Assembly: GCA_014138725.1 (NCBI GenBank)
Contig: JACJID010000007.1
Location: 372,001 to 436,000, forward strand
Origin: Kutzneria viridogrisea
Lineage (GTDB): Bacteria; Actinomycetota; Actinomycetes; Mycobacteriales; Pseudonocardiaceae
Direction of reading: 5' to 3'
Length of the DNA stretch: 64,000 nt
In this document: piece after piece, positions 41,042 through 49,038 of the stretch
Numbering within the stretch: position 1 is the stretch's first letter
Layout of the letters: every line of letters starts with the position of its first letter
The notes under the pieces: model-generated
Told to the model about the DNA's origin: nothing
Databases searched by the model: none
Seen by the model: the letters and a program-made list of their open reading frames with translations, nothing else
Translations under genes and position numbers: made by a program

Positions 41042-43138
41042 GTGCTCGTTCGCCTCATCATCGGACTCCTGATCACCGCAGTCGGTCTGGCCGTCGCCGG
41101 TCGACGCGTGGTGTGGTTGATCCGATTGATCAGCAGCGGCCAACCGGCGAACGGCCGATTGGACGGTATCGGAACCCGCCTGCTCGCACAGGTACGTGAG
41201 GTCTTCGGTCAGCGCAAGTTGCTGAAATGGTCGATACCGGGCATAGCGCACTTCTTCACGTTCTGGGGATTCGTGTTCCTGTTGTTCACGATCCTGGAGG
41301 CATGGGGAGCGCTGTTCGAACGGGATTTCGCGGTGTGGTGGATCGGGTGCGAGCCCTGGCTGGGCTTCGCCGAGGACTTCTTCGCCGTGGCCGTGCTGCT
41401 GGCCATCGTCACCTTCGCGGTGCTGCGGCTGCGCGACTCGGCCGCACGCAAGCAGCGCGCCTCCCGGTTCTACGGCTCGCACACCGGGGCGGCCTGGCTG
41501 GTCCTGGCCATGATCAGCGCGGTGGTGCTGACCCTGCTGCTGTACCGGGCCGCGCAGGTCAACACCGGCTACTTCCCGTTCGGCGACAGCGGGTGGCCGT
41601 TCGCCTCCTGGCTGCTGGCACAGCCGCTGGCCGGGCTGGGCACGGCCGTCAACGGGGTGCTCGAGACGGTGTTCCTGCTCGCCAACATCGCCGTGATCAT
41701 GGGCTTCCTGGTGTTCGTCGTGCACTCCAAGCACCTGCACATCTTCCTGGCCCCGCTCAACGTGAGCACCAAGCGGCTGCCGGACGCGCTGGGCCCGCTG
41801 CTGCCCGTGGAGTCCGGCGGCAAGCCGGTGGACTTCAGCGATCCCGGCGAGGACGACCTGTTCGGCCGGGGCAAGGTGGAGGACTTCACCTGGAAGGGCA
41901 TGCTCGACTTCGCCACCTGCACCGAGTGCGGTCGCTGCCAGAGCCAGTGCCCGGCCTGGAACACCGGCAAACCCCTATCCCCCAAGCTGGTCGTCATGGA
42001 CCTGCGGGACCACCTGTTCAGCCGCGCCCCGTACCTGCTGGGCGGCACCGAGAACGGGCAGGAGCCGCCCCCGCTGGTCGGCACCGCCGAGGCGGGCGGC
42101 GTGATCGACCCGGACGTGCTGTGGTCCTGCACCACCTGCGGGGCCTGCGTGGAGCAGTGCCCGGTGGACATCGAGCACGTGGACCACATCGTGGACATGC
42201 GCCGCTACCAGGTCATGATCGAGTCCGCCTTCCCCACTGAGCTGGGCGCGATGTTCCGCGGGCTGGAGAACAAGGGCAACCCCTGGGGCCAGAACAACTC
42301 CGAGCGCCTGGACTGGGCCAGGGACCTGGACTTCGAGGTGCCGGTCGTGGACGGGCAGCTCGGCGAGGACGTGGAGTACCTGTTCTGGGTCGGCTGCGCG
42401 GGGGCGTTCGACGACGAGGCCAAGAAGACCGTGCGGGCCACCGCGGAGCTGTTGCACATCGCCGGGGTGGACTACGCCGTGCTGGGCACGCGTGAGCGGT
42501 GCACCGGCGACCCGGCCCGCCGCTCCGGCAACGAGTTCCTCTTCCAGCTGCTGGCCGGTGAGACCGTGGACCTGCTCAACGGCACGTTCGGCGACCGCGA
42601 ACCGGCCCGCCGCAAGATCGTGACGACCTGCCCGCACTGCATGAACACGCTCGGCCGCGAGTACCCGCAGCTGGACGGCAACTACGAGGTCGTGCACCAC
42701 ACGCAACTGCTGAACCGGCTCGTGCGCGCGGGCAAGCTGACCCCGATCCAGCCCGCCGACGAGTCCTCGCAGCCGATCACCTTCCACGACCCGTGCTACC
42801 TGGGCCGGCACAACAAGGTGTACGCCCCGCCCAGGGAGCTCGCGGGCGCGACCGGCGCCACCCTCCAGGAGATGCCCCGGCACGCCGACCGGTCCCTGTG
42901 CTGCGGCGCGGGCGGCGCGCGCATGTGGATGGAGGAGCGCATCGGCAAGCGCATCAACCTCGAACGCGTGGACGAGGCGCTCGCGACCGGCGCCGGGACC
43001 ATCGCCACCGCCTGCCCGTTCTGCCGCGTCATGCTCACCGACGGGCTGGTGCAGCGGCAGAGCGAGGACCTGGCCAGGAACACCGTCGTGCGCGACGTGT
43101 CCCAGTTGCTGCTGGAGGCTGTTCGGCGGGAGGAGTGA
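41042..43138 (+). CDS. etfD: Membrane iron-sulfur (HdrD/GlcF-like) oxidoreductase, EtfD-type
   Basis: A 698-residue protein. The N-terminal 240 residues hold about six membrane helices resembling a heme-b/NarI-like domain. A ferredoxin domain follows with two 4Fe-4S motifs, CTECGRCQSQCPAWN and CTTCGACVEQCPVD. The C-terminal half carries two CCG-type cysteine domains (CPHCMNT with DPCYLGRHN and LCCGAGGARMW, then CPFC). This is the architecture of the mycobacterial EtfD-type protein that passes electrons from electron-transfer flavoprotein to the quinone pool during fatty-acid oxidation. GTG 41042 follows GAGG. It is likely a core gene, so the natural-product loci flank ordinary chromosome here. 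Confidence 0.9.
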   Translation: MLVRLIIGLLITAVGLAVAGRRVVWLIRLISSGQPANGRLDGIGTRLLAQVREVFGQRKLLKWSIPGIAHFFTFWGFVFLLFTILEAWGALFERDFAVWWIGCEPWLGFAEDFFAVAVLLAIVTFAVLRLRDSAARKQRASRFYGSHTGAAWLVLAMISAVVLTLLLYRAAQVNTGYFPFGDSGWPFASWLLAQPLAGLGTAVNGVLETVFLLANIAVIMGFLVFVVHSKHLHIFLAPLNVSTKRLPDALGPLLPVESGGKPVDFSDPGEDDLFGRGKVEDFTWKGMLDFATCTECGRCQSQCPAWNTGKPLSPKLVVMDLRDHLFSRAPYLLGGTENGQEPPPLVGTAEAGGVIDPDVLWSCTTCGACVEQCPVDIEHVDHIVDMRRYQVMIESAFPTELGAMFRGLENKGNPWGQNNSERLDWARDLDFEVPVVDGQLGEDVEYLFWVGCAGAFDDEAKKTVRATAELLHIAGVDYAVLGTRERCTGDPARRSGNEFLFQLLAGETVDLLNGTFGDREPARRKIVTTCPHCMNTLGREYPQLDGNYEVVHHTQLLNRLVRAGKLTPIQPADESSQPITFHDPCYLGRHNKVYAPPRELAGATGATLQEMPRHADRSLCCGAGGARMWMEERIGKRINLERVDEALATGAGTIATACPFCRVMLTDGLVQRQSEDLARNTVVRDVSQLLLEAVRREE

Positions 43139-43162
43139 GGCCGATCGGGCATACTGATCGAC

Positions 43163-45277
43163 ATGTCTCCTGGTGCCGAGGTGAACAACGTGATCGTCGG
43201 CCCGGTGACCAGTCCCTTTGTGCAGGCTGGCGTAATCCACGGCGGGGTCACCTTGCCTGGGCGTTCGCCGGTCTTGCCGCGGCAGCTGCCTCCCAGGCCC
43301 AGCCGATTCACCGGTAGGAAGGCAGAGCTGGCGGAGTTGACCGAGGCGCTCGATGCCGCGGTCGCCCCGGGTGCAACAGTGGTCATCTCCGCGGTGCACG
43401 GTGTTGGCGGCATCGGCAAGACCTTCCTGGCGCTCCACTGGGCTCACGAGAACGTGCAGCGATTTCCCGACGGGCAGTTGTTCGTCAACTTGCAGGGATT
43501 CGACCCGCACCAAGAACCGATGGCACCGGAGCGGGCGGTGCGCGGGTTCCTGGACGCGCTCGGGGTAGCTCCGCAGGACGTACCAGCGGAGCTGCACGCT
43601 CAGGTCGGGTTGTACCGGAGTCTGGTGGCCGATCGCCGGGTGCTGATCGTGCTGGACAACGCCCGCGACTGCGAGCAGGTCAATGAACTGTTGCCCGGCA
43701 GCAAGTCCTGCACGGTCCTGGTGACCAGCCGGGACCAGGTTGAAGGCCTGGCAGTGGAGCACGAGGTCAACCGGATCCCGCTCGGCGCGTTCGACGAGGA
43801 AGCCGCTCGTGCGCTGCTGGCGCTGCGATTACCGGAACAGCGGCTGCAAACTGAGCCCGCGGCCGTGGACGCGCTGATCAAGTGGTGCGCTGGTCTCCCG
43901 TTGGCGCTGAACATTCTCGCCGGTCGGGTCGCATCTGACCCGCACATCTCGTTGACTGACTTGGTGGAAGAGTTGCACGACACGCCTTCCCCACTCAGTG
44001 CCGTCAGCGCAGGAACCCGGTCAACCAGCCTCGAAGCGGTACTGTCGGGGTCCTACAAGGCATTGACCTCCGACCAGGCCAGGGTGTTCCGGCTCGTGGG
44101 AGTAGCCCCGGGCGCAGACATCAGCACGGAGGCCGCCGCCAGCCTGGCTGGGGCGCCAAAAGCCCAGGTCCGCAGGATCCTGCTGGACCTCCAGCGTGTT
44201 TCCCTGGTGCAGCACGAGGGGCAGGGCCGATACAGCATGCACGACCTGGTCCGGTTGTACGCAGCAGAGCAGGCGGCGCGCGATGCCGAGTCCGATGAGG
44301 CGTTGCAGCGCCTGGTCCACTTCTGTTGCCACTCAGCGCACGACGCGGACCTGCTGATCGCCCCCGACCACGCCAGAATCGACCTGGGACCGCTCGCTGA
44401 CGGGTGCACGCCGCAATCCTTCCCAAGCCGCGACAAGGCATGGGAGTGGTTCACCGCGGAACGCGCGAACCTGATGGCCACCCAGCACCTCGCCGTCGAG
44501 AAGCACTGGCATGCGGCGGTATGGCAGTTGGCGTGGACGTGCACCACCTTCAACCTGCGACAAGGCCACCTCAACGACAACCAGGTCGCGTGGATGGCAG
44601 GCGCGAGGGCCGCACAGCACCTCGGCGACCCGCGCAAGCGGACCCAGTCCTACCGGCACCTCGGGCGGGCTTGTGCACAGCTCGGGTTGCACGTAGAGGC
44701 AATCAAGCACTTGCAAGAGGGCCTTGCCGGGGCTGAGCGGGACGGTGACGTGCTCGGGCAGGCGCACACCCACCGCGCCGTGGCGGTTGCTTGGGCAGAG
44801 CAAGGCGACAACCAGCGTGCGTTGGAACACTCGCATCTTGCCTTGCAGTTGTACCGGCAGGTGGGCTCCCCCAGCGCAGCCAACGCCCTCAACGAGGTTG
44901 GCTGGTACAACGCACAGCTCGGCAAGTACGAGCTCGCGCGGGAGCACTGCACTGAAGCGCTGGCGTTGTGCCGTGGTAGGGAGAAGGCCGAAGGCGGCCA
45001 GGCGAAGGCCCTGACCAGCTTGGGCTACATCGCCTACCGCACAGGCGATTCCGCCGCAGCGGTGGACCACTACGAGCAAGCACTTCTGCTGTACCAGAAC
45101 CAGGGTGACACCTCCGCCGAGGCAGATGTGCACGACCACTTGGCCAGTGCAATCGTCGCTGATGACCAGGATCGGGCACGCAAGTCCTGGAATCGGGCAC
45201 TTGAGCTTTACCAGGCGCAAGACCGCACTGCCGAGGCCCGACGGGTCCAGCAACGGCTCGCCGACCTCACCCCGTGA
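43163..45277 (+). CDS. STAND (NB-ARC type) ATPase with TPR repeats
   Basis: A 704-residue signal-transduction ATPase. A short N-terminal segment, NNVIVGPVTSPFVQAGVIHGG, precedes the NTPase. Walker A is GVGGIGKT (80-87), the Walker-B-like VLIVLDNARD lies near 155, a TSRD sensor follows, and WCAGLPLALNILAG is the GxP motif of NB-ARC proteins. A winged-helix region (YSMHDLVRLYAAEQA) and at least five TPR units fill the C-terminal half. There is no DNA-binding or enzymatic effector domain. Such proteins act as ligand-triggered switches in regulation or defence; the glycine-rich N-terminal motif may be a docking tag. It is convergent with a TetR gene, overlapping by 11 bp. Confidence 0.88.
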   Translation: MSPGAEVNNVIVGPVTSPFVQAGVIHGGVTLPGRSPVLPRQLPPRPSRFTGRKAELAELTEALDAAVAPGATVVISAVHGVGGIGKTFLALHWAHENVQRFPDGQLFVNLQGFDPHQEPMAPERAVRGFLDALGVAPQDVPAELHAQVGLYRSLVADRRVLIVLDNARDCEQVNELLPGSKSCTVLVTSRDQVEGLAVEHEVNRIPLGAFDEEAARALLALRLPEQRLQTEPAAVDALIKWCAGLPLALNILAGRVASDPHISLTDLVEELHDTPSPLSAVSAGTRSTSLEAVLSGSYKALTSDQARVFRLVGVAPGADISTEAAASLAGAPKAQVRRILLDLQRVSLVQHEGQGRYSMHDLVRLYAAEQAARDAESDEALQRLVHFCCHSAHDADLLIAPDHARIDLGPLADGCTPQSFPSRDKAWEWFTAERANLMATQHLAVEKHWHAAVWQLAWTCTTFNLRQGHLNDNQVAWMAGARAAQHLGDPRKRTQSYRHLGRACAQLGLHVEAIKHLQEGLAGAERDGDVLGQAHTHRAVAVAWAEQGDNQRALEHSHLALQLYRQVGSPSAANALNEVGWYNAQLGKYELAREHCTEALALCRGREKAEGGQAKALTSLGYIAYRTGDSAAAVDHYEQALLLYQNQGDTSAEADVHDHLASAIVADDQDRARKSWNRALELYQAQDRTAEARRVQQRLADLTP

Positions 45278-45839
45278 GCCTGCCCAGCAGCAGGTCCAGT
45301 CGTGCCTGGTGCTGGGCCGGGCGCAGGCGTTGCCCGCTGGTGAGGGTGGCGAGGCCGTGCAGGGCGCTCCAGACCACTTCGGTGAGGGTTTCCAGGTCGT
45401 GCCCGCCCGCGAGGGGTTGGACCGCGGTGAGGATCTCCCCGAAGGCGGCTCGTAGTGGGGCGGGCGCCTCGCTGGTGCCGAAGGCGAGGTCGGTCGGCCG
45501 CACGAACATGACCTCGTACAACGCGGGCCGGGCGCTGGCGAAGTCCAGGTAGGCGACGGCCAGTGCGCGCAGCGCCGCGGCGGGCTCGGCGTGTGCGGTG
45601 CGGGCGGCGCGCAACTGCTCGGCGAGCACGCCGAAGCTCTCGATCGCGACGGCCCGCACGATGGCGTCCTTGCCCTTGAAGTGGCTGTACAGCACGGGTT
45701 GGCTGTATTCGACGCGCTCGGCGAGGCGGCGGGTGGTGACGGCCTCCCAGCCCTCGGTCTCGGCGAGTTGCCTGGCCGCGTCGACGATCAGCTGGTGACG
45801 TTCGGCGCGTTCGCGCTCCCGGCGCTGCTGGATGGCCAC
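45267..45839 (-). CDS. TetR-family repressor of the DUF4267 gene
   Basis: About 190 residues: an N-terminal HTH (ARQLAETEGWEAVTTRRLAE, then YSQPVLYSHFKGKDAI) and a TetR C-terminal domain of the WHG-like type. The conventional start at ATG 45866 would place a 13-bp operator palindrome inside the first codons and has no ribosome site. GTG 45839 (VAIQQRRERER) with GGGAG just upstream is preferred. Its end overlaps the STAND gene end. Two identical palindromes lie between it and the divergent small membrane protein, so it should repress both. Confidence 0.88.
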   Translation of the reverse strand: MAIQQRRERERAERHQLIVDAARQLAETEGWEAVTTRRLAERVEYSQPVLYSHFKGKDAIVRAVAIESFGVLAEQLRAARTAHAEPAAALRALAVAYLDFASARPALYEVMFVRPTDLAFGTSEAPAPLRAAFGEILTAVQPLAGGHDLETLTEVVWSALHGLATLTSGQRLRPAQHQARLDLLLGRLTG

Positions 45840-45849
45840 GCTCCCGATG

Positions 45850-45912
45850 CTAGCACTGCTAGACATGCGGGCACGGCTAGCTTAGTGTTGCTCGCGCAGC
45901 TAGCACTGCTAG
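45850..45912. promoter_or_regulatory. Duplicated TetR operator, CTAGCACTGCTAG twice
   Basis: The perfect palindrome CTAGCACTGCTAG occurs at 45850-45862 and again at 45900-45912, exactly 50 bp apart. A degenerate half-copy (GGCTAGCTTAG) lies between them. Together they cover the divergent promoters of the TetR gene and the DUF4267 gene. Confidence 0.8.
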
Positions 45913-45937
45913 ATCCTTCGAGCGGGGGAAGAACACC

Positions 45938-46336
45938 ATGTCTCTCAAGCGGGTCACCACGGTCCTCGCCGCGCTGGTCGTCCTGGCGGGCTTCGGCTTC
46001 GGCCTAGACTTCCTGCTCAACCCGCAGGCGGCCGCGGGCTTCGGCATCACCCCGTGGCCCCAGGGCGAGGCCACCGGCTACTTCGTGGTCAAGGGCGTGC
46101 GCGACCTCGCCTACGGGCTGGTCGCGCTGATCCTGCTGCTGCACGGCCAGCGCCGCCTGCTGGGCTGGGTCGTGCTGGCCGACGCGATCATCCCGCTCGG
46201 CGACTGCCTGGCCGTGATGACGCACGGCGGCACCGTGGGCTACGCACTGGCGGTGCACGGTTCAGCGGCGGTCCTGGTGCTCATCACCGCGGCCCTGCTG
46301 CTGCGCGAGAAGCCCCAGGTGGTCAGCGCACAGTGA
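45938..46336 (+). CDS. Small four-helix membrane protein, DUF4267-like
   Basis: 132 residues with four hydrophobic segments (TTVLAALVVLAGFGFGLDFL; a second around DLAYGLVALILLL; a third around LLGWVVLADAIIPLG; a fourth around AVLVLITAALLL). Length and layout match DUF4267 proteins, whose function is unknown. ATG 45938 follows GGGGG. It is divergent from the TetR gene with duplicated operators. Its 3' end overlaps the convergent lasso B2 gene by 14 bp. Confidence 0.8.
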   Translation: MSLKRVTTVLAALVVLAGFGFGLDFLLNPQAAAGFGITPWPQGEATGYFVVKGVRDLAYGLVALILLLHGQRRLLGWVVLADAIIPLGDCLAVMTHGGTVGYALAVHGSAAVLVLITAALLLREKPQVVSAQ

Positions 46337-46730
46337 TGATCCGCCGGTAGGCCGCACAGCCGTGCGGCTCACCGACCGGCTGGCCGTCGACCTCCACCCA
46401 GGCGTGCGCGCCGAACGGTGCGGTGCGCACGCCGGAGCACCACGTCGGCCACACACCGCGCAGGCGGCACAGCAAGGCTGTGGCCAGTGACCGCTGGAGG
46501 CAGAACTGGCCAGCGCACAGCAGGCTGACCGCGACGACATCCTCGCGAGCGGCAAGGGCCTGCGCAGCGGTGGCGGGCGCGGCGCGGCGGCGGACGAAGC
46601 CCAGCACGGCCCGTATGCGCCGCGGAGAAGTACGGGCCAGGGCGCGGGCGGCGAGCACCGCGAGCCAGGGAAGGACACGACGGGTGGGCGGCAGCTTCCT
46701 CTGCTGCGACAAGGACATTGGGACCGTCAT
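46323..46730 (-). CDS. Lasso peptide leader peptidase (B2, transglutaminase-like)
   Basis: A 135-residue protein of the lasso B2 family, which cuts the precursor after its leader. The papain/transglutaminase-like triad is visible: Cys in AGQFCLQRSLA, His in FGAHAWVEV and Asp in VEVDGQPV. ATG 46730 overlaps the TGA of the RRE gene (ATGA), giving coupled translation. It is the last gene of the lasso block. No dedicated ABC exporter or isopeptidase gene follows; the next gene is convergent. Confidence 0.92.
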   Translation of the reverse strand: MTVPMSLSQQRKLPPTRRVLPWLAVLAARALARTSPRRIRAVLGFVRRRAAPATAAQALAAREDVVAVSLLCAGQFCLQRSLATALLCRLRGVWPTWCSGVRTAPFGAHAWVEVDGQPVGEPHGCAAYRRIITVR

Positions 46731-46984
46731 GCGTGCACCAGGCCGGCCTTGACGAGCGTGTCGACGATGCGCGTGACGTCGCCCTGCGCGCGGGCGGCGG
46801 CATCGGGGTGCCACTGGCTCAGGCAGCTGGCCGCCGAGGTGGCGGTGCCGCCGTCGAGCAGGTGGCGCAGCACGAGCGTGGCGGAGCGGTTGAGCTGGAA
46901 GTACTTGCCGAGGTGCTCGTCGAGCAGCACCGCCCCGTCCTCGGTCTCGGTCATGGCCACGTGGGCGCGCAAGGTCCAGGTCAC
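46727..46984 (-). CDS. Lasso peptide RRE protein (B1, PqqD-like)
   Basis: An 85-residue RiPP recognition element that binds the leader and presents it to the B2 protease. PqqD-like features are seen: AVLLDEHLGKYFQLNRSATL for the beta-strand/helix region and DVTRIVDTLVKAGLV for the last helix. GTG 46984 overlaps the TGA of the cyclase gene (GTGA) and has GGAGG upstream, which fixes the start at VTWTLRAHV. The YxxP segment of the leader is its expected target. Confidence 0.92.
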   Translation of the reverse strand: MTWTLRAHVAMTETEDGAVLLDEHLGKYFQLNRSATLVLRHLLDGGTATSAASCLSQWHPDAAARAQGDVTRIVDTLVKAGLVHA

Positions 46985-48780
46985 GGCTCCTCCAGGGTGC
47001 GCAGCCAGCTCTCGCAAGCCAGCGTGGGGTCGAGCTGGATGAACGAGGACGGCGCGTGGTGCACGGAGACGAGCAACTCGCGGACGAGCCGGTCATCGAT
47101 CAGGCCACGTCGGGCCAGCACCGAGTCGGCGAACAACTCGGCAAGGCCCGCGCGGTGGGCGCGGAAGCCCGCGTACACCTCGGCGCTGAACTCGCCCTTG
47201 CTCCTGCGGTCGAGGATGAACCCGGGCACGATCCCGCGCATCGCCTCGGCCAGCACCGGCTTGAACTGGTGTGGCGCGCCTCGGTCCTCGATGCGCACGG
47301 CGAGCGCTGCCGCCACGACGCTGTCGTCCAGCAGCGGCACCTCCAGCGGTACACCGTGTCGCCGCATCAGCCGGTCCGCCTGACGAACCGCCGCACTCGC
47401 GAGCCGCGCCTCGTGCAGGGCCCGGTGCTGCGCGCGATCGGCGGCCAACTCCTCGACCTCCCCGGCGACCTCCCCGTACAGGGCCCGCGCCGCCTGCACG
47501 GCCACGCGAGTGGCCCACGGCGGCATGCGCCCCTCGATCGACCACCCGAAGTCGGGTCGCTGGCCGCGTGGCCACGGTGAACCCAACAGATCGGCGCCGA
47601 CGCGGAGCGATTGCCGGTAGGTCGAGCGGTCCCGCAGCCCGGCCAGCACCGAGGTCAGCGGCCAGCGCCCCATGGCCCGGTAACCGCGGAGCCTGCGCAG
47701 ACTGGCCAGCGGGCGGTCACCGACCAGGCCGTGCAGGTGCGCGACGGGCAGGCTGAACAGCTCGTCGCCGCCGTGCCCCGCGAGGTGGACGCGGGCTCCG
47801 GAACCGGCGACCACCTCGCCGAGGTGAGCCAGCTTCTGCCGACCCCGGATCCAGGGGAACGGCAGCTCCGGATCGGTCCACTCCCCCGCGCCGGGCGCGA
47901 GCCCGGCGAACATCATCGGGCGGCTGCCCGCGGCGAGCACCCGGTGCTCGGTGTCCACCTGGCGTGCGGCGCGAGCGGCCCACAGGATGTCCTCGTGCTC
48001 GGGGTCACGAGGTTCCTCCACCACCGACACCACCCGTGCGGCGCCGTGTGCGGCGATGGCGCACAGCGAGGTGGAGTCCATGCCACCGGAGAGGTCGGCG
48101 CTGACGGTGCCGCCGAGCCGGGTGCGGACCGACACGGCTGCGGTGAGCGCGTCACGGACCTCGCGGGCGCCTTCGCCCAACGGGAGAACCGGGTCCGGGG
48201 CAGACCACCAGCGCACGGTGCTGCCGCGGCCATCCCGCTCGGCGAGCAGGTACCTGTCGGCGGGGACCGAGTGCACACCCCGCCAGGGCGACAGGTCGGA
48301 CAGCCCGTGCGGCAACGCGGGCGCCACGAGCCTGGCGGCGAGCACTCGTTCGTCGATATCGGCCCCGATCGCGCGGGCCAGCACCTCGCCGCGGTCAGCC
48401 GCCACTGTCACGCCCGCGACGCACGCGTGCCAGACGCGGCGGACACCGGAGGCGGTTCCCCGTACCCGCAACCGCCCGTCCAGTGCGGCGATCAGGTGGA
48501 AGCTGCCCGGCACCGCGTCGAACGCGCTCGGGTCGCCGCAGCGGGCGAGCTTCCTGGACAGCTCCTCGCCGGTGATCCCGGCGAGCCCGAGGAGGGCGAC
48601 GGCCGCGGTCCGCGTCCGGGCGTGCAGGATCTCGTGCGGGGACCAGGAACCCAGCAGCCAGGGACGCCCCGACGGGTGGTTCAGCACGCACCGGGCCGAA
48701 GGCCTGAGGACCAGCGCGGCGGGTCGCGCCCGCTCGCAGTCGGGCAGCGCGGCGAACCAGGAATCCCGCGGCGACTGCAC
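46981..48780 (-). CDS. Lasso cyclase (C protein, asparagine-synthetase-like)
   Basis: A 599-residue macrolactam synthetase. The N-terminal part resembles the glutamine-hydrolase half of asparagine synthetase but lacks the catalytic Cys1, as in lasso cyclases. The ATP-pyrophosphatase loop SADLSGGMDSTS (near residue 228) adenylates the ring Asp. Later conserved pieces are LAGHGGDELFSLP and KPVLAEAMRGIVPGF. GTG 48780 (VQSPRDSWF) follows GAGGGGAG, so the gene begins 80 bp after the precursor stop, past a strong hairpin. Confidence 0.95.
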   Translation of the reverse strand: MQSPRDSWFAALPDCERARPAALVLRPSARCVLNHPSGRPWLLGSWSPHEILHARTRTAAVALLGLAGITGEELSRKLARCGDPSAFDAVPGSFHLIAALDGRLRVRGTASGVRRVWHACVAGVTVAADRGEVLARAIGADIDERVLAARLVAPALPHGLSDLSPWRGVHSVPADRYLLAERDGRGSTVRWWSAPDPVLPLGEGAREVRDALTAAVSVRTRLGGTVSADLSGGMDSTSLCAIAAHGAARVVSVVEEPRDPEHEDILWAARAARQVDTEHRVLAAGSRPMMFAGLAPGAGEWTDPELPFPWIRGRQKLAHLGEVVAGSGARVHLAGHGGDELFSLPVAHLHGLVGDRPLASLRRLRGYRAMGRWPLTSVLAGLRDRSTYRQSLRVGADLLGSPWPRGQRPDFGWSIEGRMPPWATRVAVQAARALYGEVAGEVEELAADRAQHRALHEARLASAAVRQADRLMRRHGVPLEVPLLDDSVVAAALAVRIEDRGAPHQFKPVLAEAMRGIVPGFILDRRSKGEFSAEVYAGFRAHRAGLAELFADSVLARRGLIDDRLVRELLVSVHHAPSSFIQLDPTLACESWLRTLEEP

Positions 48781-48810
48781 TGCTGCTCCCCTCTCGTGTG
48801 CGCGGAAACC

Positions 48811-48850
48811 ACCTGTGTGCCCGGGACAAATCCGTCCCGGACACACAGGT
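48811..48850 (-). terminator. Strong hairpin between precursor and cyclase genes
   Basis: ACCTGTGTGCCCGGGAC (48811-48827) pairs with 48834-48850 over 17 bp with one mismatch (a G-U pair in one RNA strand) around a six-base loop. It begins 10 bp after the precursor stop. No U-run follows on the minus strand, so it may act as an attenuator or as a 3' stabiliser that makes precursor mRNA more abundant than enzyme mRNA. Confidence 0.75.
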
Positions 48851-48860
48851 CCTGTCCCGG

Positions 48861-48980
48861 TTACGGGATGGGCGTGAGGCCCCAGGTGTCGAAGACGGTG
48901 CCGACCCCGCCCATCGTCAGCTCGGCGTAGTCGCCGATCTCCACCACCGCGGGTGGTTCGTAGAGGTCCTGTGCTTCCAC
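48861..48980 (-). CDS. Lasso peptide precursor (39 residues)
   Basis: GTG start with AGGAGG five bases ahead; 39 codons, too short for routine gene calling. The leader begins MEAQDLYEPP, with the YxxP recognition motif at residues 7-10, a Gly at 16, and ends ELTM with Thr at the penultimate position, as lasso leaders require. The predicted core is GGVGTVFDTWGLTPIP (residues 24-39). The Gly1 amine would close onto Asp8, giving an 8-residue ring and an 8-residue tail that holds one Trp and no Cys, so class II. From the sequence I calculate a monoisotopic [M+H]+ of 1598.82 for the threaded core without further tailoring. The cyclase, RRE and B2 genes follow at once. Confidence 0.93.
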   Translation of the reverse strand: MEAQDLYEPPAVVEIGDYAELTMGGVGTVFDTWGLTPIP

Positions 48981-49038
48981 GTGTCCTCCTCTTCTTCCTC
49001 CCGGGCGCGGCTCCGCACCCGAAGTCCACATTGGACAC

